IMG/VR virus record: IMGVR_UViG_3300028883_000029
Location: 1 to 30,167 of that record
From: a virus
Length of the DNA: 30,167 bases
Direction: 5' to 3' (one strand)
Shown in pieces: positions 7,855 to 15,494 of this stretch (positions within the stretch are counted from its first letter, which is position 1; every line of letters begins with the position of its first letter). The translations under genes and the position numbers were made by a program. The notes under the pieces were generated by a model. That model was given only the letters and a program-made list of their open reading frames with translations. It ran no database searches and had not been told where the DNA came from.

Positions 7855-8175
7855 ATGGGAATTGGAAATTTTATAAAAGAAAAAGCAAAAAAATTGAAAG
7901 AGAATATCCAAGAAAGTATAGAATTTAATAAAAAATTAAAAGAGGAAGAGGAAAAAGCATTTAGAAAAGCTAGATTAGAAAATCTTGAAGAATTGGAAAG
8001 AGAAAAAGAAAAAGAAAGAAGAAAAGCACACTTAAAGAAATACAAAATGGAATTAAAAAAGCAAATTGAACCAAAAAAAGAAGAAAGAAATGATTTTGTT
8101 TCTAACTTTCAACCAAGTTCTGAATTTGCACCTACAATGAATTTTGATTTTCCACTGAAAGGAGGTAATATATAG
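7855..8175 (+). CDS. 106-aa charged coiled-coil protein
   Basis: Residues about 7-80 are almost entirely Lys/Glu/Leu helix with heptad-like spacing, followed by a polar tail (SSEFAPTMNFDFPL). There are no membrane segments. GAGAAGGAG lies just upstream of the ATG. It could be a scaffold or virion-internal protein given its place between capsid-like and fibre genes (inferred). Confidence 0.8.
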   Translation: MGIGNFIKEKAKKLKENIQESIEFNKKLKEEEEKAFRKARLENLEELEREKEKERRKAHLKKYKMELKKQIEPKKEERNDFVSNFQPSSEFAPTMNFDFPLKGGNI

Positions 8176-8177
8176 AA

Positions 8178-8312
8178 ATGGCAGTACACAATTCTCAAAC
8201 ATTAGCTAATGCCAAAAAGATGGCATCATACTTTAGGAAGAAAGGTTATAATTGTACTATATTTAAGAAAGGTAAGGGATATGGTATTAGTGTAACAAGA
8301 GGTAAGAAATAG
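8178..8312 (+). CDS. 44-aa basic protein
   Basis: The ATG is two bases after the previous stop and GGAGG lies about 13 bases upstream. The sequence has a helix (ANAKKMASYFRKKG) and a Lys/Gly-rich beta part (CTIFKKGKGYGISVTRGKK). The alpha-beta pattern and basic charge suggest nucleic-acid binding. It slightly resembles the 77-aa protein at 25787 in tone, not in clear sequence. Confidence 0.75.
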   Translation: MAVHNSQTLANAKKMASYFRKKGYNCTIFKKGKGYGISVTRGKK

Positions 8313-8315
8313 AAA

Positions 8316-8347
8316 GTTAAATAAATACTTCTTTCTTATATTTTTAA
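8316..8347 (+). promoter_or_regulatory. TATA box for leaderless fibre gene
   Basis: TAAATAAATA at about 8318-8327 lies some 25 bases before the ATG at 8348, and no Shine-Dalgarno is present. This spacing predicts transcription starting at or next to the ATG. Confidence 0.5.
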
Positions 8348-11116
8348 ATGGAATTCCCTAAAAAAATTGGTGTATTTTTAATTCTATTAATGATTGTTCC
8401 AGTTGTGGCTTCAATTGAAGTTGGAATTTCTGATGGTGAACCCCAAATTGGAATAGATCTTATTCCTGAAACTCCAACAAATTATTCTGCAGTTAATGTA
8501 AACAACTCAGAATATCTACAAGGATACACTCCAACAACTTTAAAGGATTGGATACAAGGATTATTTGATTCTATTTATTGCAAACTAACAGGTTGCACAA
8601 TGGAAGGAAATATTGATATGAACAAAAACAACATAACTAATGTTGCAGATTTATATTTTGATACAACTAATTGTGTAACAGATGGAATGAGTGAAGGTAG
8701 AGTTTGTTGGGACAATGATAAAAAAACATTAAGTATTGATTCTGGTTTAGGAACTGTTCTTCAAGTTGGGCAAGAACAAACAAGGGCAGTAAAAAATAAA
8801 GCAGGACAAACAATTTATGCAGGACAAATTACTTATATTTCTGGAAGTTCTGGAGAATTAGAAACAGTAATGTTAGCAGATTCAAGTAATGATACAAAGA
8901 TGCACAATTTAGCAATGGTTACACAACCAAGTTGTAATAATAATGCTTTATGTCAAGTAACAACTGTTGGATTAGTTCATGATATTGATACAAGCATGTG
9001 GATAGAAGGTGACCATTTATATCTTTCAGCAGATGGTTCTGGAAATGCAACAACTACTCAACCAAACTTCCCAAATTATAATATTCATTTGGGTGTTGTA
9101 ACAAGAAGTCATGCAAATACTGGTATGGTTGCTTTTTATCCAGAAATAGATTGGGGAGATGGAACTACAATTCATTCTTTAGGAATTTTAACAAATTTAA
9201 CTGTCAATGGTTGGATTAATGGAAAATTCAACTGGACATCTGGAGATGATTGGAATAGTTTTGATGGTTCAACATTATTATTTAATGATTCAAAACTTGC
9301 AACAACTTTCTACAATGCAACACAAGCAAGTGCAATTAGAGGAACAATAGATGGGGGAACTCTTGAAGATACTCAACACCCAGATGGAGATTATGATGGA
9401 GTTACTTTTAATTTTTCAGAAGAAGCAGGTGCAGTTGGTTTAGATTTAAGAGTTAATTTTACAAGTGTTGATGGTTTTAACAAAGGATATATCAGATATA
9501 AAACAAGTTCTCTTTCAGGAGATTATCCAGAAATTCAATTATGGAATTATGATGAAAGTGAATGGGAAGGTGGCTATGGTTATTTGTCTGAAACAGAGAA
9601 TTTCTTACAATATACAAATGATGTTTTAGATAGTTCAGAACATCTACAAGGGGGGATTATTCAAATGAGATTATATAAAGAAGGAAATGGAAATACAAAC
9701 AATCATTACTATGTTGATATGTTAGCGGTTGTTGATGGGTATGCAACACCAAGTGGTAATGTAGATTTAACTCCTTATTGGAGATATGATGATAATGATG
9801 AAAGTAGAAACTTTTTAACAGATGGGAATGTGACAGCAGACACTTATTTTGGAGATGGTTCTGAATTAATAGGAAATATGTCTTTTGATAAAACAAATAT
9901 TGCCTATACAAATAAATCAAATATTTTTACAAAAGAACAAGTTTTTAATGATAATTTTACAGGAAATTGGAGTGGATTGCCTTTTAGTTGGGTTTCTATA
10001 ATTCAAAAAGATATGTATGGAGCTATTAAAATGCCTGTAATAGAAGGACATTCAAGTTTAGGTGCTACAAGAACTTCTGTAGGATTAAGAGATGGAATTT
10101 ATGTTTTTGCTACAACAGGAATAAATCCTTCAATTATTTTAGCAAAAGATGATTTATTAGATTCAGCAGAAATAAGATATGATTTAACTTCAAGCCAATT
10201 AAATTTTACTTTAGCAGATAAATACAATTTTGATGATAGTATGAGTATAAATGGAAATTTAACTTTAGATAATGATGGATTGTTTATTGGAAGTTCTACT
10301 AGAATTTATAATGATGGAACAGATACAATTATCAATACAACTTCTGGAAGTTTATTTATTTATAATGATTCAGGTTGGGGAAATATTGAATATGGAAGTG
10401 CAGTAGAACACACTTATATAACACAAAAGACAAATAAAGAAGCATATGAATTAGTTGAATATGCAGAAGAAAATGGTGGAAATGATGGTAATTATTCAGC
10501 TTGGGAAGAATGTTATTCTACAAAAAATATAAAAGATTATTCAAGACCAGAGATTGAATATTATGAAAAAGAAGTATGTGAAATAGATATTATTATTGGA
10601 GGAGAACATATAAAAGAAAATTGTGAAAATAAGATTTTTGAAAATATAACTTATCCATATACAAAAGTTTCAGAAGGAATAAATGTTGGTTGTAAAAGTG
10701 TAATGATTCAAAAAGCATACGAATATTCTGAAAGAAATATAAAACATTTAGAAAATATAACTCAATTTGAAAATTCTGTTTTAGCAGAACATTACATAAC
10801 AAATACAACAAAAGAACCAGAAACATTAAATAAATTAGAAATTTTTTATGATGCTTTATCTACAAAAACATATTCACAAATGAAAGATATGATATTAACT
10901 TTAGATGGAAAGTTAAGTGATAATATTTTGTTTGATTATGAAAAGTCAGATTATGGAAGTTATAATTTAGAAGCTATTGGACATACAAATAGAGCAATGA
11001 ATGTTTTAATGTTATGGAAGATTTCAAAATTAGAAGATAGACAACAACAACAATTAGATTGTTGGGATTTATCAACTCAATCAGAAATAGTAAATTGTAT
11101 GAAGAATATAGATTAA
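8348..11116 (+). CDS. 922-aa secreted fibre-like / receptor-binding protein
   Basis: An N-terminal signal sequence (residues 5-22) is followed by a tail-fibre-type motif (EGNIDMNKNNITNV, 85-99) and a module at about 145-265 (VKNKAGQTIYAGQITYISG, LGVVTRSHANTGMV, with DTSMWIEGDHLYLS) typical of tailed-phage fibre and neck proteins. Next come beta-rich repeats with LTVNGWINGKFNW, DGNVTADTYFGDG and MSINGNLTLDNDGLF phrases, and a C-terminal helical part with QQQQL (about 890-910), as found in trimerising fibre tips. It probably binds host receptors. The signal peptide on a fibre is unusual for tailed phages and fits a membrane-budding particle. An adhesin is the alternative. Confidence 0.88.
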   Translation: MEFPKKIGVFLILLMIVPVVASIEVGISDGEPQIGIDLIPETPTNYSAVNVNNSEYLQGYTPTTLKDWIQGLFDSIYCKLTGCTMEGNIDMNKNNITNVADLYFDTTNCVTDGMSEGRVCWDNDKKTLSIDSGLGTVLQVGQEQTRAVKNKAGQTIYAGQITYISGSSGELETVMLADSSNDTKMHNLAMVTQPSCNNNALCQVTTVGLVHDIDTSMWIEGDHLYLSADGSGNATTTQPNFPNYNIHLGVVTRSHANTGMVAFYPEIDWGDGTTIHSLGILTNLTVNGWINGKFNWTSGDDWNSFDGSTLLFNDSKLATTFYNATQASAIRGTIDGGTLEDTQHPDGDYDGVTFNFSEEAGAVGLDLRVNFTSVDGFNKGYIRYKTSSLSGDYPEIQLWNYDESEWEGGYGYLSETENFLQYTNDVLDSSEHLQGGIIQMRLYKEGNGNTNNHYYVDMLAVVDGYATPSGNVDLTPYWRYDDNDESRNFLTDGNVTADTYFGDGSELIGNMSFDKTNIAYTNKSNIFTKEQVFNDNFTGNWSGLPFSWVSIIQKDMYGAIKMPVIEGHSSLGATRTSVGLRDGIYVFATTGINPSIILAKDDLLDSAEIRYDLTSSQLNFTLADKYNFDDSMSINGNLTLDNDGLFIGSSTRIYNDGTDTIINTTSGSLFIYNDSGWGNIEYGSAVEHTYITQKTNKEAYELVEYAEENGGNDGNYSAWEECYSTKNIKDYSRPEIEYYEKEVCEIDIIIGGEHIKENCENKIFENITYPYTKVSEGINVGCKSVMIQKAYEYSERNIKHLENITQFENSVLAEHYITNTTKEPETLNKLEIFYDALSTKTYSQMKDMILTLDGKLSDNILFDYEKSDYGSYNLEAIGHTNRAMNVLMLWKISKLEDRQQQQLDCWDLSTQSEIVNCMKNID

Positions 11117-11117
11117 A

Positions 11118-11243
11118 ATGGAATTAAAATCTTGGCAAATACAAATGATAATTCAAATGAAGAATCATGGATATAACATTTATGAAATAGAAGAAAAAAC
11201 AGGTGTTCCTTTAAAGGAAATAAAACAAATACTTAAACTTTAA
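11118..11243 (+). CDS. 41-aa helix-turn-helix microprotein
   Basis: The start is one base after the previous stop. GYNIYEIEEKTGVPLKEIKQIL reads as a homeodomain-like HTH when taken in two parts: GYNIYEIEEKTG (helix 2, turn) and PLKEIKQIL (recognition helix). Only the HTH unit is present, so it likely acts as a dimer or with a partner. It is the last gene of the late arm and could regulate it or the adjacent replication block. Confidence 0.72.
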   Translation: MELKSWQIQMIIQMKNHGYNIYEIEEKTGVPLKEIKQILKL

Positions 11244-11252
11244 AAAGTTTAA
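11233..11252. repeat. Inverted repeat TTAAACTTT-AA-AAAGTTTAA
   Basis: Nine-base perfect arms with a 2-base centre span the stop of the HTH gene. It could be an operator or a transcript-end element. Confidence 0.6.
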
Positions 11253-11260
11253 ATCACTTT

Positions 11261-11456
11261 CAATTTAGGGTGATGCATTACTCTACCCATAATGGAGTTC
11301 CCACATCACCCCTATAACTTCATGTTCCCTTAATCACCATCGAGGGAAAGGTGTTTTCATACACCCTCTTTTGCCATCCAAGGATTGCCACTATTCTTTC
11401 TACTCTCATGGGTAGTGGTTGGGTTTAATACCCCGTAAAATCCTTGGGTGTTTTTT
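11261..11456 (+). ncRNA. Candidate structured RNA in GC-richer intergenic island
   Basis: This stretch is clearly richer in G+C than its surroundings and holds many perfect stems: GGGTGATG (11268-11275) with CATCACCC (11304-11311), enclosing a 5-bp hairpin 11281-11285/11293-11297; TTCCCT (11325-11330) with AGGGAA (11343-11348); GGTGT/ACACC (11350-11354/11361-11365); and a 12-bp stem 11375-11386/11439-11450 enclosing CCACTATTC/GGGTAGTGG (11388-11396/11410-11418, two or more G-U pairs) and GGGT/ACCC (11421-11424/11430-11433), which gives a three-way junction. Six Ts follow the last stem. I recognise no known RNA family. A complex terminator or a replication origin are alternatives. Confidence 0.6.
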
Positions 11457-11479
11457 GTTACTACAATAAAGTTTACAAG

Positions 11480-11512
11480 AAATTATATAAACTAATTATT
11501 CTTAAACATCTC
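11480..11512 (+). promoter_or_regulatory. TATA box for leaderless replication operon
   Basis: AATTATATAA (11481-11490) is about 27 bases ahead of the ATG at 11513, with no Shine-Dalgarno between them, the spacing of a leaderless archaeal transcript. Confidence 0.55.
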
Positions 11513-11713
11513 ATGGACGGATGGAAGTATTGGGAAGGCAAGAAGGTATTTATTATTTCTAAAAATAGTTCACACCCTTATACTGGGGAAGTTATTGAAG
11601 TTGATGATTCTAAAGAACCATTAATTTGGATTACTATTATTGATAAATATGGATCAAGAGTTCAATTAGTTCATTCTGAAATATTAACAATTAAGGAGGA
11701 TGCTAAAAGATGA
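11513..11713 (+). CDS. 66-aa small beta-barrel (SH3/Sm-like) protein
   Basis: The frame is open from 11444, but that upstream part lies in the structured RNA. The ATG at 11513 is placed correctly for the TATA box and gives MDGWKYWEGKKVFII. Alternating strands (KKVFIISKN, TGEVIEVDD, IWITIIDKYG, VQLVHSEILTI) suggest a five-stranded SH3- or Sm-like barrel. The stop overlaps the nuclease ATG (ATGA). It may be a nucleic-acid-binding accessory; function unproven. Confidence 0.78.
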   Translation: MDGWKYWEGKKVFIISKNSSHPYTGEVIEVDDSKEPLIWITIIDKYGSRVQLVHSEILTIKEDAKR

Positions 11714-13137
11714 TTGGAGCATTTCATAAAGAAACTAAAAAGTATGTAACATCCTATATGATTCTTAAAGATATAGAATGGATTGGTAGGGAGAAAGAAA
11801 AATTTTATTCCCCAACACATGAGATAATAAATTGGGAAGAATTAGGTGATGAAAAAGAAATACCAGTTATATTTGTTAAAGAATCTATTGATGGAAAAAG
11901 ACCACATTGGAGAATCCATCATGATAAAGCTAAATCCTCTTCAATAAATGAATCACCAGAGCATAAAGAAATAAAAGAAACAATCTATTATGATTTAGTT
12001 TTAAATAATTCTAAATTAAAAATTGGAAATAATTTATATTCAATAGATGAATTGAGTGTAAAAAATATCTCTATTGAAGGAAGAATATGTGAAAAGAAAG
12101 ATTCAAAAATAGCAGATGTATTAATTGAATTTAAAGAATACAATCCTATGATTGGCAATGGAATTGCTATTGAAATTCAATTATCAAGACAGACAGAATT
12201 ATTTGGGTTAAAAAGAAGTTATGATAGATCAGTTTATGGATATTCATGTGCATGGATTGATAAAAAGATATTTTATGAAGATTATTTAATAAAAAAGGTA
12301 ATTGAAGTTGATCCTTATTTTGAATGTATTGAAAAATATAAAGAAGAAGTAAAAGATACAAATATCGAATTAGTAAATAATATTGGTTTTTCTATAAATG
12401 AAAAAATAAAAGAAATGTTCCAAATAAAAAATCAGATAGATTTACAAATTAAATTATTAAAAAATACTAAAGAAGAATTATCTAATGAACTAATTAATTT
12501 ATTTGATAAGGTTAAAGGAGAATTTAAAGATGAATATTTTGAAGAATTAAAAAATTCTATATTACCAGAAATAAATAATCAAAAAGAAAAAATATTAAAA
12601 GAATCAAAAGAGCAAGTAAATAAAATAATCAATGAAAAATTGGATTCTGAAAAAATAAAGGAAGAACTTATTATATCAGGAAATTCAATGGTTGAAGATT
12701 TATCTATTGAATTAATAAATAATTTAAAACAAGATATAGAATATGAATTTAAAAATACTTATAAAGAAAAAATTGATGAATTAGTTAAAGAAATAAAAAA
12801 AGATGAAAATTTTCAGAATATAGAAGAACTTAGAAAAAAATTAGAAAAACAACTATTTGAATCTTGGAGATCTAATCATTTAAAATTTGAATCATATTCT
12901 AATATGGTAAATGATTTTTTTACTGAAGATTTAGATAAATGTGCTTATTGGAATAAAACATTAAATGATGCTATTACCAATCCTAAACATATACTTAGAG
13001 AAAATTATAAACTTGAGGATTTGAAAATTATGAGAACTAAGGCAGAAATATTATTGAATGATAAAAAAATAATATCTAAATCAAGAAAGGAGGATTTTAA
13101 AAAAGAGAATGGTGAAACACAAACAAATATATGTTAA
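11710..13137 (+). CDS. CoiA-like PD-(D/E)xK nuclease with long coiled coil, 475 aa
   Basis: Residues 65-190 match the competence-protein CoiA pattern: SPEHKEIK helix (82-89), IADVL (D136), IAIEIQLS (E155-x-Q157), then R169 and Y171 in a helix and the strand YSCAWID. D136, E155 and Q157 are the expected metal-site residues. Residues about 230-400 form a long Lys/Glu coiled coil, and the remainder is helical with MRTKAEILL near the end. CoiA proteins act on DNA during uptake or recombination. Here, directly upstream of a helicase-like ATPase, it may process replication or recombination intermediates. The 3' end overlaps the next gene by 29 bp. Confidence 0.8.
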   Translation: MIGAFHKETKKYVTSYMILKDIEWIGREKEKFYSPTHEIINWEELGDEKEIPVIFVKESIDGKRPHWRIHHDKAKSSSINESPEHKEIKETIYYDLVLNNSKLKIGNNLYSIDELSVKNISIEGRICEKKDSKIADVLIEFKEYNPMIGNGIAIEIQLSRQTELFGLKRSYDRSVYGYSCAWIDKKIFYEDYLIKKVIEVDPYFECIEKYKEEVKDTNIELVNNIGFSINEKIKEMFQIKNQIDLQIKLLKNTKEELSNELINLFDKVKGEFKDEYFEELKNSILPEINNQKEKILKESKEQVNKIINEKLDSEKIKEELIISGNSMVEDLSIELINNLKQDIEYEFKNTYKEKIDELVKEIKKDENFQNIEELRKKLEKQLFESWRSNHLKFESYSNMVNDFFTEDLDKCAYWNKTLNDAITNPKHILRENYKLEDLKIMRTKAEILLNDKKIISKSRKEDFKKENGETQTNIC

Positions 13138-14578
13138 TGAAGAAGATATTAAAAAATTAAAAGAAAAATTTCCATCTTCATTTACTAATTTAAAAAAAGA
13201 AATAATTAATTGGGAAAAGAGATTTAATGATAATGTTGATTTTGCAGAAATTGCTGGATATAAATTTTTTTCAAATATAATAAAACAAGAAATATTTTTT
13301 GATTATCCTAATAAAAAAAATATTCAAAAATATGTTGATTTTTCAAAAATTAATAAAACATATTTAGATATACTTCAAAATAAAAATATATTTAATAATA
13401 TTACTGAAAAAGAATTAGATAAAAAAATAGTAAGAGAATATGGTGCAAGAAAAACTATATTTTTATGTGCAAATGGGAGGTTAGTTAAAAATTCTCAAAT
13501 AGCTTCATATAATTTATTAATTAATGATGAAGCAGGTACTGGAAAAGATTATGTTACAAGTAAAACTTTAGAAATATTGCCTGAAGAAATATATATTAAA
13601 AAAACAAGAATATCTCCATCTGTTTTTACTTATTGGCATAACTCACAATTTGAACCAGATTGGACATGGGATGGTAAAGTTTTTTACACAGAAGATATAT
13701 CTGAAAATATATTAAACTCTGAAGTTTTCAAAGTTATGTGTTCATCAGGAAGTTCTGCAACAATTGTAATTAAACAAAGAGCTATTGAAATTGATATTAA
13801 AGGTAAACCTGTTATGATCACAACAACTGCAAATTCGATTCCTAGTGCAGAATTAACAAGAAGATTTGAAATTGTGGGTTTAAATGAAAGTATTGATCAA
13901 ACTAAAGAAATTATGAAAAGACATTGTGAATATGCCATTGAAGGAATCTCCCCAGAATATAATATTGATTACACTAAGGCAATTTGTTTCTTAAAAAGGG
14001 TTAATGTTAAAATTCCTTTTGCAAAAAAATTATATTTATTGTTCCCTCATGAAAGTATTATAATGAGAACTAAATTTCCAAGATTTTTAGATTTTATCAA
14101 AGCTTCTGCATCATTTCATCAATTTCAAAGAGATTGGGAAGATAATGAAACTATTATTGCTAATGATCAAGATTATGAAATTGCTTGTGAAGTTATGAAA
14201 AATATTTCTTCAAATAGATATTTAGTTACTTTAACTAAAAGACAAAAAAGAATAATGGATTTCTTTGAAAAATCAACTTCTTTAAATGATAGTTTTTGTG
14301 AAGGAGCATCTAAAATAAGGCAAATGATGGGAAATTTTATTAGTTTAACAAGTATGTGTACTAATTTAAATCAACTTTCTTCTTATGGTTTACTTAGTAC
14401 TCATCTTGAAGAAACAGATAGAGGTAAAGAAGTAGAGAAATTTTTTTTAAATAATAATGTTAAAAATGGAACTCATACAATTATTTTTCCAAAATTTGAA
14501 GATTTAATTAAACTAAATGGAGGCTCAACTAAACCAACTAAACCAGTTAAAGCTACTAAATCTATTTCATTAAGTTAA
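13109..14578 (+). CDS. AAA+ ATPase, replicative helicase-like (MCM-like), 489 aa
   Basis: Walker A NDEAGTGKD (139-147), Walker B VFYTED (191-196), sensor-1 region MITTTANS (236-243) and an arginine-finger pair LTRRF (249-253) are in AAA+ order. Residues about 370-445 (TLTKRQKRIMDFF through LLSTHLEETDRGKEVEKFF) look like a winged helix. This layout fits viral or plasmid MCM-like or superfamily-3-type helicases. The N-terminal 110 residues are helical and unassigned, with no primase motifs seen. AAAGGAGG at 13086-13093 is about 16 bases upstream of the ATG. It is probably the replication ATPase of the element. Confidence 0.82.
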   Translation: MVKHKQIYVNEEDIKKLKEKFPSSFTNLKKEIINWEKRFNDNVDFAEIAGYKFFSNIIKQEIFFDYPNKKNIQKYVDFSKINKTYLDILQNKNIFNNITEKELDKKIVREYGARKTIFLCANGRLVKNSQIASYNLLINDEAGTGKDYVTSKTLEILPEEIYIKKTRISPSVFTYWHNSQFEPDWTWDGKVFYTEDISENILNSEVFKVMCSSGSSATIVIKQRAIEIDIKGKPVMITTTANSIPSAELTRRFEIVGLNESIDQTKEIMKRHCEYAIEGISPEYNIDYTKAICFLKRVNVKIPFAKKLYLLFPHESIIMRTKFPRFLDFIKASASFHQFQRDWEDNETIIANDQDYEIACEVMKNISSNRYLVTLTKRQKRIMDFFEKSTSLNDSFCEGASKIRQMMGNFISLTSMCTNLNQLSSYGLLSTHLEETDRGKEVEKFFLNNNVKNGTHTIIFPKFEDLIKLNGGSTKPTKPVKATKSISLS

Positions 14579-14665
14579 TTAATCTCGCATGCAGGATTGC
14601 TTAAGTAGCACTAACTGAATAGCACAATAGAGGTTTAACTGGTTTAACTGAGATTTTATTTTTTA
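14540..14665. other. Inverted-repeat region after the helicase gene (origin, terminator or small RNA)
   Basis: AAACCAGTTAAA (14540-14551, inside the gene end) is the exact reverse complement of TTTAACTGGTTT (14634-14645). Between them lie the palindrome GCATGC, AATCTC (14581-14586) pairing with GAGATT (14650-14655), and TAGCAC twice. TTTTATTTTTT follows. The T-tract suits a terminator, while repeats beside the helicase gene would also suit a replication origin. Confidence 0.45.
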
Positions 14666-14680
14666 AAGCTTTCGGTAAAA

Positions 14681-14908
14681 ATGACAAAATGTACAAAATG
14701 CAAACAAAAAATTGAAGGAAAAACCTGCTATTGGAAAACAAAAGTAGTATGTTCTGATTGTTTTTACAAATTAAAGGACAAACCTACTAAAAAATTCCAA
14801 AATATAGCTGAAATAAGGAAACACTACCTAAAATGGCTAAAGTCTCCTGAGATCAAGCGAAAACACAAATTTGAGCTATTACAGAAATCACTTGGAGGTA
14901 AAGAGTAA
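14681..14908 (+). CDS. 75-aa zinc-ribbon protein
   Basis: CTKCKQKIEG (C4, C7) and VCSDCFYKL (C23, C26) form a compact two-knuckle zinc ribbon, followed by a basic helical tail (IAEIRKHYLKWLKSPE). It is likely a DNA- or protein-binding adaptor. It opens a run of small genes; its TAA overlaps the next ATG (TAATG). Confidence 0.85.
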   Translation: MTKCTKCKQKIEGKTCYWKTKVVCSDCFYKLKDKPTKKFQNIAEIRKHYLKWLKSPEIKRKHKFELLQKSLGGKE

Positions 14909-14994
14909 TGGATAGCAACTTACCAATTAAAGTAGTTTGTATAATTTTACTGATCATTGTTGCATCAATGTTGATATATAGCGTAATAAAATGA
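14908..14994 (+). CDS. 28-aa single-helix membrane microprotein
   Basis: A short polar start precedes one hydrophobic helix (IKVVCIILLIIVASMLIYSV). The start overlaps the previous stop and the stop overlaps the next start (ATGA), which supports translation despite the tiny size. Confidence 0.6.
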   Translation: MDSNLPIKVVCIILLIIVASMLIYSVIK

Positions 14995-15137
14995 AAATAA
15001 ACAAAACAATAAAATATTTAGTAACTACAACAGATGGAAATGTAGTAGGTAAATTTAGATTGAAATGCTCTGCAACAAGTTTTGTTAAATCAAATGGTAA
15101 AAGGTACTTAACTAAATTAGAAATAAAAGAGAAATGA
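14991..15137 (+). CDS. 48-aa small protein, unknown
   Basis: An ATGA overlap lies at each end. The sequence is basic and beta-like (YLVTTTDGNVVGKFRLKC, then NGKRYLTKLEIKEK). No motif is recognised. Confidence 0.65.
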   Translation: MKINKTIKYLVTTTDGNVVGKFRLKCSATSFVKSNGKRYLTKLEIKEK

Positions 15138-15292
15138 AAACATATTATTGTGCATGTTGTAATAATGAGATATTTACATTTGATAATGTTTTAGTTGTTT
15201 GTAAATGTGGAAATCAAATGATTAAACAAAAAAATGGAAGATCTGTTAAAAAGAATATTATTCCAAAGGAAATAAAGGTTAAGAAAAAATGA
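15134..15292 (+). CDS. 52-aa zinc-ribbon microprotein
   Basis: CACCNNE (C6, C8/C9) and VCKCGNQM (C23, C25) provide likely zinc ligands, followed by a Lys-rich tail. It is coupled to its neighbour by ATGA. One of at least eight small Cys-pair proteins in this region. Confidence 0.72.
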   Translation: MKTYYCACCNNEIFTFDNVLVVCKCGNQMIKQKNGRSVKKNIIPKEIKVKKK

Positions 15293-15396
15293 ATAAATTA
15301 CAAAGTTTATCGAAGATATTCACTGGAAATAAAGGGGTACTTAAAAAAATCCAAAACGAAACATTTAAATACTTTAATATATTAATTAAAATATGA
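15289..15396 (+). CDS. Possible 35-aa ORF overlapping a promoter
   Basis: The frame has ATGA overlaps with both neighbours (MNKLQSLSKIFTGNKG onward), but its 3' third is the strong BRE/TATA motif of the next unit. It may be translated as part of the coupled chain, or it may be only promoter DNA that happens to be open. Confidence 0.3.
   Translation: MNKLQSLSKIFTGNKGVLKKIQNETFKYFNILIKI
15357..15392 (+). promoter_or_regulatory. Strong BRE/TATA promoter (CGAAACATTTAAATA)
   Basis: BRE-like CGAAAC precedes TATA TTTAAATA (15364-15371), about 26 bases before the ATG at 15393. The same 15-base motif occurs at 19899, and a close relative (GAAACATTTAAA) reads leftward at 25578-25567. Confidence 0.8.
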
Positions 15397-15494
15397 AAAA
15401 CAAAATAAAAAACTTCGCGAGGAAACTTAGTTTCCTTATGTTCTGTAAAAAGAACGAACACACTTTATTAAAAAGAGGGATTGGTTTATACTAA
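15393..15494 (+). CDS. 33-aa leaderless microprotein (or non-coding transcript)
   Basis: The ATG sits where the promoter predicts transcription to start. The peptide is MKNKIKNFARKLSFLMFCKK followed by 13 residues. It is basic and amphipathic. The DNA contains several perfect hairpins and ends in a terminator, so the transcript may act as RNA; both readings are kept. Confidence 0.45.
   Translation: MKNKIKNFARKLSFLMFCKKNEHTLLKRGIGLY

Noticed and set aside
11261-11456. RNase P RNA, SRP RNA or tRNA
   Set aside because: A GAGGGAAAGG stretch recalls RNase P, but the other conserved regions are missing; no tRNA T-loop or cloverleaf and no SRP apical motif are visible.
11444-11512. N-terminal extension of the 66-aa barrel protein starting in the hairpin region
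   Set aside because: The extension lies in the last stem and T-tract of the structured region and before the TATA box; the ATG at 11513 fits the promoter spacing.
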